From Nitrosopumilus zosterae (lineage in GTDB: Archaea; Thermoproteota; Nitrososphaeria; Nitrososphaerales; Nitrosopumilaceae): a DNA stretch of 64,000 bases. The notes under the pieces are model-generated. The model was given only the letters and a program-made list of their open reading frames with translations. It made no database searches and was not told where the DNA came from. The DNA lies in NCBI RefSeq assembly GCF_025998175.1, contig NZ_AP026695.1, positions 1,494,581-1,558,580 on the forward strand, in the 5' to 3' direction. Positions 1 to 8,617 of this stretch are shown here, piece after piece. The position numbers and the translations under genes were made by a program. How positions within the stretch are numbered: the stretch's first letter is position 1; the number at the start of each line of letters is the position of its first letter.

Positions 1-227
1 TGGGACTCTAGTGATTCAGAGCCAATTTTTATTTCTCCGATAGAGTAGCCTGCATTTTCAGTTTTTCTTGCAATGATTTGAGCTACATCTACAGCACGGC
101 CTATGCTGAGTCCTCTAGCTTTGATGTTGACGGATGGTAAGTTTGCCAATTGAATTAGCGTTGATGTAACATATGCCATCAATGGTTTCTTACCAATGAA
201 TATGGTGTCTCTGGCTTCGTTTGACAT
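1..227 (-). CDS. albA: DNA/RNA-binding protein Alba (C-terminus cut by window edge)
   Basis: Reads from an ATG at 227 leftwards and runs off the window, so only about 75 N-terminal residues are visible. The visible protein begins MSNEARDTIFIGKKPLMAYV and continues with the Alba pattern of an N-terminal GKKP nucleic-acid-binding loop followed by a helix and an RG(L)SIGRAVDVAQ segment. Alba is a small dimeric chromatin and RNA-binding protein of archaea. It lies divergent from the HEAT-repeat gene to its right. The identity is clear from the conserved motif; the C-terminus cannot be checked. Confidence 0.9.
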   Translation of the reverse strand, partial: MSNEARDTIFIGKKPLMAYVTSTLIQLANLPSVNIKARGLSIGRAVDVAQIIARKTENAGYSIGEIKIGSESLES

Positions 228-340
228 AGAATTTTTACTATTTAAGGATAATTTAAAGCTAAAAGTGTTTTTTGGAATTTGATGAAAAATATTGAAAAAT
301 TCTAACTAATATTAACCAGAAACGAGGATTTCTTAAGAAC

Positions 341-874
341 TTGGAAAATATTTCAAAAGTTTTAGAATCAGGAAATAGTCAAGAAAAAATCAAAATTTTA
401 GAAACGCTAGACAAAACAGACAATCCAACAATTTTAGAAAAAATTATTTCAAAGTTAGATGATGAGGATATTCAAGTAAGAGGAGAAGCATTTGGTTCCC
501 TCGTATTAAATAAAAATAAGATTTCAAATTTTTTGATTAAAAGTTTGAATTCTACCAGTAAAAATATCAGAGGTTTTGCATTACTAGTATTAGCAAACAG
601 AAATGAAATAGAGGCAATTCCAGAAATAGTAAAACGGGTCAAAGACGAGAGTTCTATGGTTAGATCATGTGCAATAGGCGCGTTACGACATCTCAAGGCA
701 AAGGAAGATAAGGAAATTTTTCTTCAATCTCTTTTAGATTCAAATTTAGAAGTAAGAAAAAGTGCTCTTCAAGCAATTATTGATCTAAAAATTTCAATTC
801 CAGAAGACAAGAGAAATGAAATCAACAAACTGAAAGATTTGGAAATGGAAAAATTAATTTCTAAATTAAAATAG
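341..874 (+). CDS. HEAT-repeat protein
   Basis: A 177-residue soluble protein made almost entirely of paired alpha helices. Segments such as IISKLDDEDIQVRGEAFGSL, VKDESSMVRSCAIGALRHL and LDSNLEVRKSALQAIIDL show the D-x-VR-x-x-A pattern of HEAT repeats (about four repeats). HEAT proteins are protein-interaction scaffolds; nothing shows the partner. The start is a TTG with no nearer ATG that keeps the first repeat. It ends exactly at the tRNA-Ala gene on the other strand. Function beyond scaffold is unknown. Confidence 0.75.
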   Translation: MENISKVLESGNSQEKIKILETLDKTDNPTILEKIISKLDDEDIQVRGEAFGSLVLNKNKISNFLIKSLNSTSKNIRGFALLVLANRNEIEAIPEIVKRVKDESSMVRSCAIGALRHLKAKEDKEIFLQSLLDSNLEVRKSALQAIIDLKISIPEDKRNEINKLKDLEMEKLISKLK

Positions 875-948
875 TGGACCGGAAGGGATTTGAACCCTTG
901 ATCCGATGCATGCCATGCACCTATCCTACCAGACTAGACGACCGGCCC
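875..948 (-). tRNA. tRNA-Ala (anticodon GGC)
   Basis: Read on the minus strand this folds as a full cloverleaf: 7-bp acceptor, D arm, anticodon loop ATGGCAT, 5-nt variable loop, T arm with loop TTCAAAT, discriminator A. The acceptor carries the G3-U70 wobble pair that marks alanine tRNAs, which agrees with anticodon GGC. CCA is not encoded (CT follows the discriminator). A perfect inverted repeat (AATCAGA, 2 nt, TCTGATT) lies just upstream of the 5' end at 952-967. Confidence 0.95.
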
Positions 949-1072
949 AATAATCAGAAATCTGATTGAATAAGATTTTTCAAATTGGTTATTAACGTTT
1001 AGCGGTTTTATTGAAATCTACCTATGAAATTAACACAATATATTTAACCTCGAGAATGATGATTCAATCGTT

Positions 1073-1918
1073 ATGGTAGTAGATAACAAAGCGACTGTCA
1101 CCTATGTACAATTACTAAAAGAAGATCTTGTAATAATTAGATTAGTTCCAAAAGAAGGACCAGTTCCAGATTATCAAGCCGGTCAATTTATCACACTAGG
1201 ATTACCAAATCCTGCAGAAGGTGGAAAAATTGTTAGACGTGCATATTCTATTGCATCTCATCCAGAAAATAGAGATTACATTGAGCTGGTAATTAGGTGG
1301 GTAAGAAAACCCCTTCCCGGAAGATTAACTACGCAGATATTTAATACAAAAGAAGGAGACGAGATTCTTTGGTTAAAGCCTACAGGCAGAGCGTTGTTAA
1401 TTAATGAAGAACTTCCAAATGGAGAAAAAGACAACAGGAGAATTATTTGTATCGGTGGTGGTACTGGTCTTGCACCATTTGTTAGCTATGCGCAACATCT
1501 TCACGATATAGGAGATAAACGAGAGATCATTGTTTTGCATGGCGCAAGTTATGTTGATGAATTAAGTTACAAAGATTTGCTTACTGGTCTTGAAAATGAA
1601 AGTATTGCAAGAGGCAAGGATGAATGGAATTTTAAATATAGAGCAGCCATCAGTAGACCGCAAGAATGGTTTAACAGATCATGGGCAGGTCAAGTTGGCA
1701 GAGTTGAGACATTCCTAAGACCTAGAGACAATGGAATGTCACCACTAGAAGAATTAATCGGCGATAAAATCACAAAAGAAAATACAATGTTTTATGTTTG
1801 TGGTTGGCAGGGAACAATTGATGGAGTAATGGATTTCCTAAAACCAAAAGGCTTTGTAACAGAACATGATAAACGCGAAGACGGAAGCTTTGAAGTCAAA
1901 TACGAATCTTACGGATGA
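1073..1918 (+). CDS. FAD/NAD(P)-binding oxidoreductase, ferredoxin-NADP reductase type
   Basis: A 281-residue protein with the two-domain plan of ferredoxin-NADP(+) reductases. The N-terminal beta-barrel carries the FAD motif RAYSIAS (about residue 56-62), and the C-terminal Rossmann-like part carries GGGTGLAP (about residue 127-134) and a late CGWQG that fits the NAD(P)-site Cys-Gly pair. The family moves electrons between NAD(P)H and ferredoxin or flavodoxin. ATG start, in a leaderless position after an AT-rich promoter. It stands alone, so its redox partner is not evident from context, although two ferredoxins are encoded at 12.5-13.7 kb. Confidence 0.88.
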   Translation: MVVDNKATVTYVQLLKEDLVIIRLVPKEGPVPDYQAGQFITLGLPNPAEGGKIVRRAYSIASHPENRDYIELVIRWVRKPLPGRLTTQIFNTKEGDEILWLKPTGRALLINEELPNGEKDNRRIICIGGGTGLAPFVSYAQHLHDIGDKREIIVLHGASYVDELSYKDLLTGLENESIARGKDEWNFKYRAAISRPQEWFNRSWAGQVGRVETFLRPRDNGMSPLEELIGDKITKENTMFYVCGWQGTIDGVMDFLKPKGFVTEHDKREDGSFEVKYESYG

Positions 1919-1984
1919 TTTTAAAAAAAGAAGATTCTCTAAAAATCAATCATTGAAATATGAGATCTATCTAAGAAAACTAAT

Positions 1985-2599
1985 TTGATTACAGCATTAT
2001 ATCTTGCACATCTTAATCCAGTGACTAATGCTCATGTAGAAATAATTTCTGACCTAAAAAGAGAGGCAGACACAGTCAAGGTAATGCCAGTTGTCTTCAG
2101 AGATGGAGACAAGGAGATTAACAGTAAAAGTTTTCCATTTAATTTTGAAATCAGGAAAAAAATGCTTTTGTCAGTTTTTGGAGATTCAATTCAAATAACA
2201 GATGATTATGCTTTTTTTGCACCGTTTAAGAAATACATGCCACCGTTACTAGCACCAAAATCATGGCAACTACGAAAACAAATTCTCAGAGGAGTTCAAG
2301 GGGATTTTTTCTCGTATACTGGTGACAAAGCAGAGGGATACATGCTAAAAATATACAGATTAAATCCCAAAGTAGGAGAGAGAAAATCCCTTTCAGCTGC
2401 ATCTGTTAAAGAGAAATTATATGATGCAGCTCTTGGAAAAGAATCTTCATGGAAAGAATACGTTCCAGAAAGTATTGCCAAGATAATTGAAGAAGAGTGG
2501 GAAACAGTTGAGAGATTTTCAAATTCTGAAGATTTGACTACCCGTGTAGTAGGAATGAAATTTCCCAAAGAAGGGTGGTCAAAGAATAGTTCAAAGTGA
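1985..2599 (+). CDS. Nucleotidyltransferase of the HxGH (cytidylyltransferase/NMNAT) superfamily
   Basis: A 204-residue protein. The N-terminus shows a beta strand followed by LNPVTNAHVEII, which matches the nucleotidyltransferase signature in which the last His is kept but the Gly before it is Ala. A later LSAASVKEKL (about residue 138) matches the ISxxxVR motif that binds the triphosphate. Such enzymes transfer AMP or CMP onto a phosphorylated acceptor (NMN, pantetheine phosphate, glycerol phosphate); the acceptor here cannot be told. TTG start is chosen because it is the first start before the first strand. Soluble and monocistronic. Confidence 0.65.
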   Translation: MITALYLAHLNPVTNAHVEIISDLKREADTVKVMPVVFRDGDKEINSKSFPFNFEIRKKMLLSVFGDSIQITDDYAFFAPFKKYMPPLLAPKSWQLRKQILRGVQGDFFSYTGDKAEGYMLKIYRLNPKVGERKSLSAASVKEKLYDAALGKESSWKEYVPESIAKIIEEEWETVERFSNSEDLTTRVVGMKFPKEGWSKNSSK

Positions 2600-2673
2600 T
2601 TTTTTCCAATTACTAAATTAGTGAAATATGAATAATTGAAAATAGATTAATACACATCAAGTAAAATTTTCTT

Positions 2674-3591
2674 ATGAAACTTCCACTTTCAAAATATGTA
2701 TGGTTTGATGGAGAATATACCCTTACTGAAAAGGCAAAAGTGCCAATTACTACACACGCAATTCACTACGGGACATCAATATTTGAAGGAATTAGAGGTT
2801 ATTGGAATGGAAAAAACCTTTATGTTTTTAGACTAGATGAGCATGTAAAACGATTTAGAAGATCAGGACAATTCTACAACATCTCATTGAATTTTTCAGA
2901 TAAAGAAATCACGGATGCCATTGTTGGGATCTGTAGGAAGAACACAATCAAAAAATCATGTTACATAAGACCGTTTTACTTTGTAGGCGATTATGGGATC
3001 AATCTCCATGTTACTGAAAAGGCTCCAACAAATGTTGCAATTTTTACATTTCCTTTTGGGGATTTATTTAACAAAAACGGAATTACTGCAGGAGTTGTAT
3101 CTTGGAGAAAATTCTCAGACATGTCTACACCGCCACAAGCAAAAATGGGTGGGAATTATCTGAATTCAATCATTGCAACTCAAGAAGCAAAAAGAAATGG
3201 TTTTGATGAAGCAATTTTACTTGATCATAATGGAAATGTGAGTGAAGCACCAGGAGAAAATGTCTTCATTGTAAGAGAAGGACAACTAGTAACACCTGCA
3301 TTATCATCATCTGCACTTGAAGGAATTACACGCGATGCAATTATCAAAATTGCAAAAGATTTGGATATCGATGTTATAGAAAGAGATGTTACTAGAAGTG
3401 AACTGATCATTTCAGAAGAGATTTTTCTTACGGGAACAGCAGCTGAAATCACACCTATCATATCAATGGATGCAAAAAAGATCGGTAATGGCAAACCAGG
3501 CGACATTACAAAGAAAATGATGCAGGAATATACAGACATAGTTATGAACAAAAATGGCGATTATTCTCATTGGCTAACGGAAGTGTACTAA
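2674..3591 (+). CDS. ilvE: Branched-chain amino acid aminotransferase
   Basis: A 305-residue fold-type IV PLP aminotransferase. Visible family marks are THAIHYGTSIFEGIRGY (residues about 28-44), the KMGGNYLNS segment following PPQA, and EAPGENVF and FLTGTAAEITPI near the C-terminus. It interconverts Leu, Ile and Val with their 2-oxo acids using glutamate. Length is normal for IlvE. The next gene starts directly after its stop, so it may be the first gene of the transcript that continues into the sugar-modification genes. Confidence 0.92.
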   Translation: MKLPLSKYVWFDGEYTLTEKAKVPITTHAIHYGTSIFEGIRGYWNGKNLYVFRLDEHVKRFRRSGQFYNISLNFSDKEITDAIVGICRKNTIKKSCYIRPFYFVGDYGINLHVTEKAPTNVAIFTFPFGDLFNKNGITAGVVSWRKFSDMSTPPQAKMGGNYLNSIIATQEAKRNGFDEAILLDHNGNVSEAPGENVFIVREGQLVTPALSSSALEGITRDAIIKIAKDLDIDVIERDVTRSELIISEEIFLTGTAAEITPIISMDAKKIGNGKPGDITKKMMQEYTDIVMNKNGDYSHWLTEVY

Positions 3592-4527
3592 ATGAAAATT
3601 GTTCAAATTGGGACAGGAGGATGGGGGAAAAATCACACTAGAATTTTATCTCAACTAGGAGTTCTTTCAGCAATTTGTGATGCAAACCCTCAAAAAAGTA
3701 AAGAATACGGAGATAAGTATTCTGTAAAGCATTATGATTCATTAGATGAATTGCTAAATTCTGAGGAATTTGATGGTGCGTTTGTGGTAACACCAACATC
3801 TACTCATACTGAAATTGCAAAAAAATTGTTAGAGGCAAAAAAACATGTTTTTGTAGAAAAACCAATGACCTACAAATCGGAGGATGGCGAATTACTTGCT
3901 AAACTTGCAGAAAAGAACAAAGTTATTCTCACATGTGGATACATAGAGAGATTTAATCCAGCAGTAGATGAAGTGAAAAAATTGGTGAAAGGAAAAAAAT
4001 TTGGTGATTTAGTAATGTTAGAATTTCATCGTGAAAATAGAATGCCTCTACATATCAAAGATGTTGGAATAATTTATGACACATCAGTTCACGATATTGA
4101 TACTGCTAATTGGTTGTTTGATGACATGCCACACGTAGTTTTTGCAAGGGCAGGTAAAATTAAACATGAACATGAAGATTTTGCAAGCATAATGCTAGGA
4201 TACAAAGATGACAGAGTCGCAATAATTTCATCAAATTGGATTACACCCAAAAAAGTTAGAAAATTCAATGCAGTATGTACAGATGCGATTATTTCATCAG
4301 ATTTTATCACCCAAGAGATTATTGTAGAAAAAGACAATCATAATGAAACTATTCAAAATGAGAAACAAGAGCCATTATTACTAGAAATTCAAAGTTTCCT
4401 TGGAGCAATCGAGGGCAAAAATGAGCATATTGTAAAATCACAAGAAGCTGTAAATGTGACAAAAATCGCAGAAGCGGCACTCTTATCTAGTTTAAAGGGA
4501 ATTCCAATTTATCTGGATTTAAAATGA
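3592..4527 (+). CDS. Gfo/Idh/MocA-family NAD-dependent sugar dehydrogenase
   Basis: A 311-residue oxidoreductase. An N-terminal Rossmann fold opens with GTGGWGKNH; EKPMTY (about residue 92-97) is the family EKP motif; GYIERFNPAV and VHDIDTANWL contain the residues of the C-terminal sugar-binding domain. Family members oxidise or reduce sugar nucleotides or inositols. The start codon directly follows the ilvE stop, and its end overlaps the next gene by 4 nt (ATGA). With the acetyltransferase at 4798 it resembles WlbA/WlbB-type pairs that make 2,3-diacetamido-2,3-dideoxy uronates; that substrate is an inference from context. Confidence 0.85.
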   Translation: MKIVQIGTGGWGKNHTRILSQLGVLSAICDANPQKSKEYGDKYSVKHYDSLDELLNSEEFDGAFVVTPTSTHTEIAKKLLEAKKHVFVEKPMTYKSEDGELLAKLAEKNKVILTCGYIERFNPAVDEVKKLVKGKKFGDLVMLEFHRENRMPLHIKDVGIIYDTSVHDIDTANWLFDDMPHVVFARAGKIKHEHEDFASIMLGYKDDRVAIISSNWITPKKVRKFNAVCTDAIISSDFITQEIIVEKDNHNETIQNEKQEPLLLEIQSFLGAIEGKNEHIVKSQEAVNVTKIAEAALLSSLKGIPIYLDLK

Positions 4528-4793
4528 ATAAAACAATGATGGATATTTTAGCATGCCCAATTGACAAAAATCATCCGTTAGAATTATTCGAAATTGAAGA
4601 AAAAGACAACGTAATTTCAGAAGGTGCGTTATTTTGTGAAAAATGTTCTAGATTTTATCCTATTATAGAAGGTATTCCAATCATGCTTCCAGATGAATTA
4701 AGGGACAAAAAGCAAGAGATGGATTTCCTAAAAAATTACAAAAAAGAATTACCTGAAAAAATTATTACGCAGGGAAATCCATGGCACTTGTGA
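4524..4793 (+). CDS. Trm112-like zinc-finger protein
   Basis: An 89-residue protein with the Trm112/YcaR layout: MDILACPID near the N-terminus, then LFCEKCSRFYPIIEGIPIMLP. In the usual family the first pair of cysteines is CPxC; here the second Cys is replaced by Asp, leaving three cysteines (one plus CEKC). Trm112 proteins activate methyltransferases, but those next to sugar genes often have unknown roles. Translation is coupled to the upstream dehydrogenase by a 4-nt overlap, so it probably serves the same pathway. Confidence 0.7.
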   Translation: MNKTMMDILACPIDKNHPLELFEIEEKDNVISEGALFCEKCSRFYPIIEGIPIMLPDELRDKKQEMDFLKNYKKELPEKIITQGNPWHL

Positions 4794-4797
4794 GACA

Positions 4798-5274
4798 ATG
4801 GTTACAAATTTCATTTCAGATAAAGCAAAAATAGGTCAAAATGTGCAGATTTGGCATTTTTCATATGTGGGGGATAATGTAGAGATTGGAGACAATGTCA
4901 AAATTGGATCTCTTGCACATATTGATTATGATGTAAAGATTGGTGAAAACACAAAGATAGAAGGACAAGCGTACATTCCACCATTATCTAGAATTGGAAA
5001 GAATGTTTTCATAGGTCCAGCAGCAGCCCTTACAAATGATCCTTATCCAATGTGCGATAAAATGATTGGAGTTACAATTGAGGATAATGTAATAATTGGT
5101 GCAAGAGCAGTAATCAAAGCTGGTGTCACTGTAAGAAAGAACAGCGTTGTTGCAATGGGAGCAGTCGTAACAAGAGATGTTCCTGAAAATTCTGTGGTAA
5201 TTGGTTCTCCTGCTACGATAAGATACAGCAGAGGAGAATACGACAAGAAACAAAGAAAATGGAAAGAAGGTTAA
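4798..5274 (+). CDS. Left-handed beta-helix (hexapeptide) acetyltransferase
   Basis: A 158-residue protein built of hexapeptide repeats (IGDNVKIGSL, IGENTKIEGQ, IGKNVFIGP, IEDNVIIGAR, VRKNSVVAMGAVVTRDVP) ending with GSPATI, the mark of WbbJ/WlbB-like N-acetyltransferases. Such trimers acetylate an amino group of a UDP-amino sugar with acetyl-CoA. It is 4 nt downstream of the Trm112-like gene and two genes from a Gfo/Idh dehydrogenase, which supports a UDP-2,3-diamino-sugar path for N-glycan or S-layer sugars. Its end overlaps the convergent small membrane gene by 4 nt. Confidence 0.85.
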   Translation: MVTNFISDKAKIGQNVQIWHFSYVGDNVEIGDNVKIGSLAHIDYDVKIGENTKIEGQAYIPPLSRIGKNVFIGPAAALTNDPYPMCDKMIGVTIEDNVIIGARAVIKAGVTVRKNSVVAMGAVVTRDVPENSVVIGSPATIRYSRGEYDKKQRKWKEG

Positions 5275-5501
5275 GATTTAATTTCTTTTTTAAATATCCA
5301 ATTTTTCAGTTTTGATAATATTAGAATCCAAACTACAACAAGAACAATAGCAACTATAGCTTTGATGATTGATGCTATAAACAGACTAAATTCTCCATAA
5401 CCAGTAATTGAGATTGGGCCTAAAATTGTAACAAGAATTCCACCTCCAAGAAGAATCAGAATCCACATTGCAAACAAGAATCCAAACAGATCAGATTTCA
5501 A
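5271..5501 (-). CDS. Small two-helix membrane protein
   Basis: A 76-residue protein with two strongly hydrophobic segments (residues about 6-30 and 38-62) and a basic C-terminus (KNWIFKKEIKS). It overlaps the end of the GT4 glycosylphosphotransferase gene by 4 nt, so it is likely translated with it. No family recognised. It could be a partner of the membrane glycosyltransferase upstream; this is only context. Confidence 0.6.
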   Translation of the reverse strand: MKSDLFGFLFAMWILILLGGGILVTILGPISITGYGEFSLFIASIIKAIVAIVLVVVWILILSKLKNWIFKKEIKS

Positions 5502-6490
5502 AGAGACACTCCCATCAAAAATGCCGTAATTATTGCCAAAATTCCTGAAAAAATAGCCAGTCTAAAGATAGCAAATCCAACCTGTTTTTCAGTTAGTGGA
5601 CCTCCAGCGAGAATTAATCTCACCAGAGTTACAGGTGCGGTTTTGTCATCAGTTGCTTTTAGTTTAAAATCATCAGTATGCTCTACAGGTTTTCCTTTGA
5701 TTTGTCTATGTTCAACTATACGTTTTACACTTGACAGAAACAAAAAGGAGTTGATCACTGCAGGCAGCAGTGCTACTGCTGCAATTATTTCAACGCCACC
5801 AACGATTGCAATTGCTCCGTACATTGCACCAAGAGTTAGTGCACCAGAATCACCAGGAAAAATTTTGCTTGGGATTTTATGGTATTTGTAAAATGCTAGA
5901 GAAACAAATCCAAGTGGCAGACTTATGATTGCAATTTCATAATTTTGAATTATAAACAAACATAATGATAATGAAAAACTAGCAATTACCATAAAGCCAC
6001 TTGCAACTCCATTTAGAACATCAATTGAATTAATTGTATTACCAGTAATAGGGATCATGAAAATTATTAATCCAAGATATAATGCTGGGATTTGAACAGT
6101 TCCAAATAGAGGAAAAGCAAGATCTGAATCATATGCACCAAAAACAATTATTGGAATTGCTGCAATTCCAAGCGCTATGGGTTTAAACCATCCACCCATA
6201 ACTCTTCTATCATCAACGTATCCTATTAGAAAAGCTGCAAATGTGGTAATAGTTATCGCAAGAATTTCATTTGCCTGTAAAAATACATAAAGTGTAATTT
6301 CAGATGCAATAATTCCCACAATAATAGATATTCCACCAGGTCTTGCAACCATCACGTCCTCTTTCTTGTTCATATCTTTGACTGTAAGATTTCTTTTTTC
6401 AAGAAATTTAATCAGTGGAGGAGTCATTACAAAAACTAGAAAAAATGCAATAAAGCATGAAACTATTACAGGAAGTATTAATTCAATCAA
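5498..6490 (-). CDS. UDP-GlcNAc-1-phosphate:polyprenyl-phosphate transferase (GT4, MraY/WecA/AglH-like)
   Basis: A 330-residue polytopic membrane protein with about ten hydrophobic helices. Conserved loops of the PNPT family are visible: MNKKEDVMVARPGG (substrate loop), GYVDDRR (DD motif), NSIDVLNG (the N-x-x-D motif), FPGDSGAL, and a C-terminal HTDDF. The enzyme puts GlcNAc-phosphate or a related sugar onto dolichyl phosphate, the first step of archaeal N-glycosylation. It starts directly after hel308. The converging sugar-modification genes at 3.6-5.3 kb act on the same class of substrate. Confidence 0.88.
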   Translation of the reverse strand: MIELILPVIVSCFIAFFLVFVMTPPLIKFLEKRNLTVKDMNKKEDVMVARPGGISIIVGIIASEITLYVFLQANEILAITITTFAAFLIGYVDDRRVMGGWFKPIALGIAAIPIIVFGAYDSDLAFPLFGTVQIPALYLGLIIFMIPITGNTINSIDVLNGVASGFMVIASFSLSLCLFIIQNYEIAIISLPLGFVSLAFYKYHKIPSKIFPGDSGALTLGAMYGAIAIVGGVEIIAAVALLPAVINSFLFLSSVKRIVEHRQIKGKPVEHTDDFKLKATDDKTAPVTLVRLILAGGPLTEKQVGFAIFRLAIFSGILAIITAFLMGVSL

Positions 6491-8617
6491 TTATCTAACC
6501 TTTCGTAACTCCGTCTTTATGTTATCCGCTATGGTTGAACCAATTTTATCAATTTCTGCCAATTTATTTACAGGAATTTTGGCCAAATCATCCAGATTCT
6601 TTATCCCATGTTTGAATAGAACTCTTGCTCTCACCCTTCCAATTCCTTTGACTTTAACTAGGTCCAATAACTCCTCTCGAATTCCATAGACAATTCTATT
6701 TCTCAGATCGGCTAATTCTTCAAGCAAATCTGCTCTTTCAACATGTTTTGAAATTTCCCTAAGGCAATATGATAGCCAATTGGCATTTTCAACCATCCTA
6801 TGCATGTCTCCTGACTCTATTCCAAGGTTGTCAGACAAAGATAATTCAGAAGATTCGGTAATCCAAGACTGTAAGGCCAAAAGGCTTCGTGAGCAGTCAT
6901 ACTCAGAAATTGGTTCAAGTAATTCTGAAGAGTTATTTTCTATCATCAAGCTTGCTGACTCATAATCCTTTTGGCGTAATGAAAATTTTGGAAAAAATTC
7001 ATCGCAATTTGTAATCAAATGCAAAAATCCGAACGTGTGTTTTCTTTCTTGAGATACGTTTTCAATTGCATCTCTAAAATACGTAGCAGTTAAAGGATCA
7101 ATGTACAACATTGATGTTTTTTTGCCAAACTCAGTAGCTGCGTATCGTTCACCTTTTTTGATTATCAAAAATTTGCTAGAAAGAAAACGCAGAGATATGT
7201 CAATCGCAAATTTCAGAGTGGGTTTTCTTGATTGTAGTCCCCCCAACGTTTGCAAAAAGAATTCCAAAATTTCTTCTTTTTTAATTCCAGGGTGTGTCAC
7301 TATTACACTAAGTATATGTGTTCGCAGAGATTTATCATCGGTAATCTTTGAAATTATTGGTTCTGGTTCCCCATTAATGTAATACTCTATAAGATCATCA
7401 GTGTTTCCATTTCCAACAATTATTGATTCGCCAAAATCGTCATATTGTGGTCTACCAGCTCTGCCACAAAGTTGTTTGTATTCCAGAATACTAATAGGTC
7501 TATTTGCACCAACTTTTGCATTATATCGATTAATATTTGAAATCACAACTCTTCTTGCAGGAAGATTTACACCTGCAGCTAAAGTTGGAGTCGAGGACAA
7601 TAGTTTGATTGTGCCTTTCCTAAATTCAGTCTCTATTATCTCTCTGCATTTTTGATTCAGTCCTGCATGATGAAATGCAACTCCTTTTTTTACAAGGTGT
7701 GCTAATGTTTTTACTAATTCTGTATGCTCATTTTCAGATAGAATTTTTTTTGATGTTTTTTCTAATTCAGTCAATTCATTTTTTTTTAGAATCTGAAATA
7801 TAGCATCAGCAGCTTTTGTAGCAAGGGATTTTGAGCGAGTCCTGGTTTCAGCAAATACCAATGATTGACCACCTTGTTGTACTGATTGCACGCCTAAATC
7901 AATTGGCGTTCCACGTAAACTCCGCTCAACTTCAAAGGTCTTACCATCACTCATAGTAACCTCACCACCATCACATACTCCTTCAGAGAGAGGTACTGGT
8001 CGCCAGTCATTTCTTACTAGTTTGCAGTTTAGCCAATCTGCAATCTCATCAGAATTGGTAATTGTTGCACTAAGTCCTACAAGTTGAGGCTTTGTATCTA
8101 ATAGTTTTAGCTGTGTCAAAATTATTTCAAGTGTTGGACCTCTGCTTTCATCTCCAATCAAATGCACTTCATCAGAAATCACCAATCCAATTTCTTCAAC
8201 CCATTCAACACCATGTCTAATAATTGAATCCATCTTCTCATTTGTCAGAATTAAGACATTGCTTTTCTCAAGATTTTTCTCAATATTTTCAAAATCACCA
8301 GTTGAAATTCCAACTTTGATTTTTTTTCCTAACGCAACTTTTTCTAATTTTTTAAATTCTGAAAACTTTTCAGCCGCTAATGCTCGCAAAGGACTAAGAT
8401 AAATCACTTTACCGTCATTTTTAGAAAGAAAACTAATCATGGCAAGCATTGCAATCAGAGTCTTTCCACTTGCTGTTGGAGCAGAAACTAGAATATTTTT
8501 TCCAGATAATAATCCAGACTCTACACTATCTGCTTGTGGCGGATATAATTTTTCAAAACCTTGTGATTGTAAAAAATCAATTGCTGATTTTGGAAGATCT
8601 AGTTGCTCAATTTTCAT
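6491..8617 (-). CDS. hel308: Hel308-type superfamily 2 DNA helicase
   Basis: A 708-residue 3'-5' helicase. Q motif region near the N-terminus, Walker A APTASGKT (about residue 45), DEVH box (motif II), SATITN (motif III), motif VI QLCGRAGRPQYD, a winged helix, a ratchet domain, and a terminal helix-hairpin-helix (VKGIGRVRARVLF). This is the complete Hel308 plan. The family unwinds lagging strands at stalled forks and helps recombination. The start overlaps the mcm stop by 4 nt, so it is co-translated with the replicative helicase. Confidence 0.95.
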   Translation of the reverse strand: MKIEQLDLPKSAIDFLQSQGFEKLYPPQADSVESGLLSGKNILVSAPTASGKTLIAMLAMISFLSKNDGKVIYLSPLRALAAEKFSEFKKLEKVALGKKIKVGISTGDFENIEKNLEKSNVLILTNEKMDSIIRHGVEWVEEIGLVISDEVHLIGDESRGPTLEIILTQLKLLDTKPQLVGLSATITNSDEIADWLNCKLVRNDWRPVPLSEGVCDGGEVTMSDGKTFEVERSLRGTPIDLGVQSVQQGGQSLVFAETRTRSKSLATKAADAIFQILKKNELTELEKTSKKILSENEHTELVKTLAHLVKKGVAFHHAGLNQKCREIIETEFRKGTIKLLSSTPTLAAGVNLPARRVVISNINRYNAKVGANRPISILEYKQLCGRAGRPQYDDFGESIIVGNGNTDDLIEYYINGEPEPIISKITDDKSLRTHILSVIVTHPGIKKEEILEFFLQTLGGLQSRKPTLKFAIDISLRFLSSKFLIIKKGERYAATEFGKKTSMLYIDPLTATYFRDAIENVSQERKHTFGFLHLITNCDEFFPKFSLRQKDYESASLMIENNSSELLEPISEYDCSRSLLALQSWITESSELSLSDNLGIESGDMHRMVENANWLSYCLREISKHVERADLLEELADLRNRIVYGIREELLDLVKVKGIGRVRARVLFKHGIKNLDDLAKIPVNKLAEIDKIGSTIADNIKTELRKVR

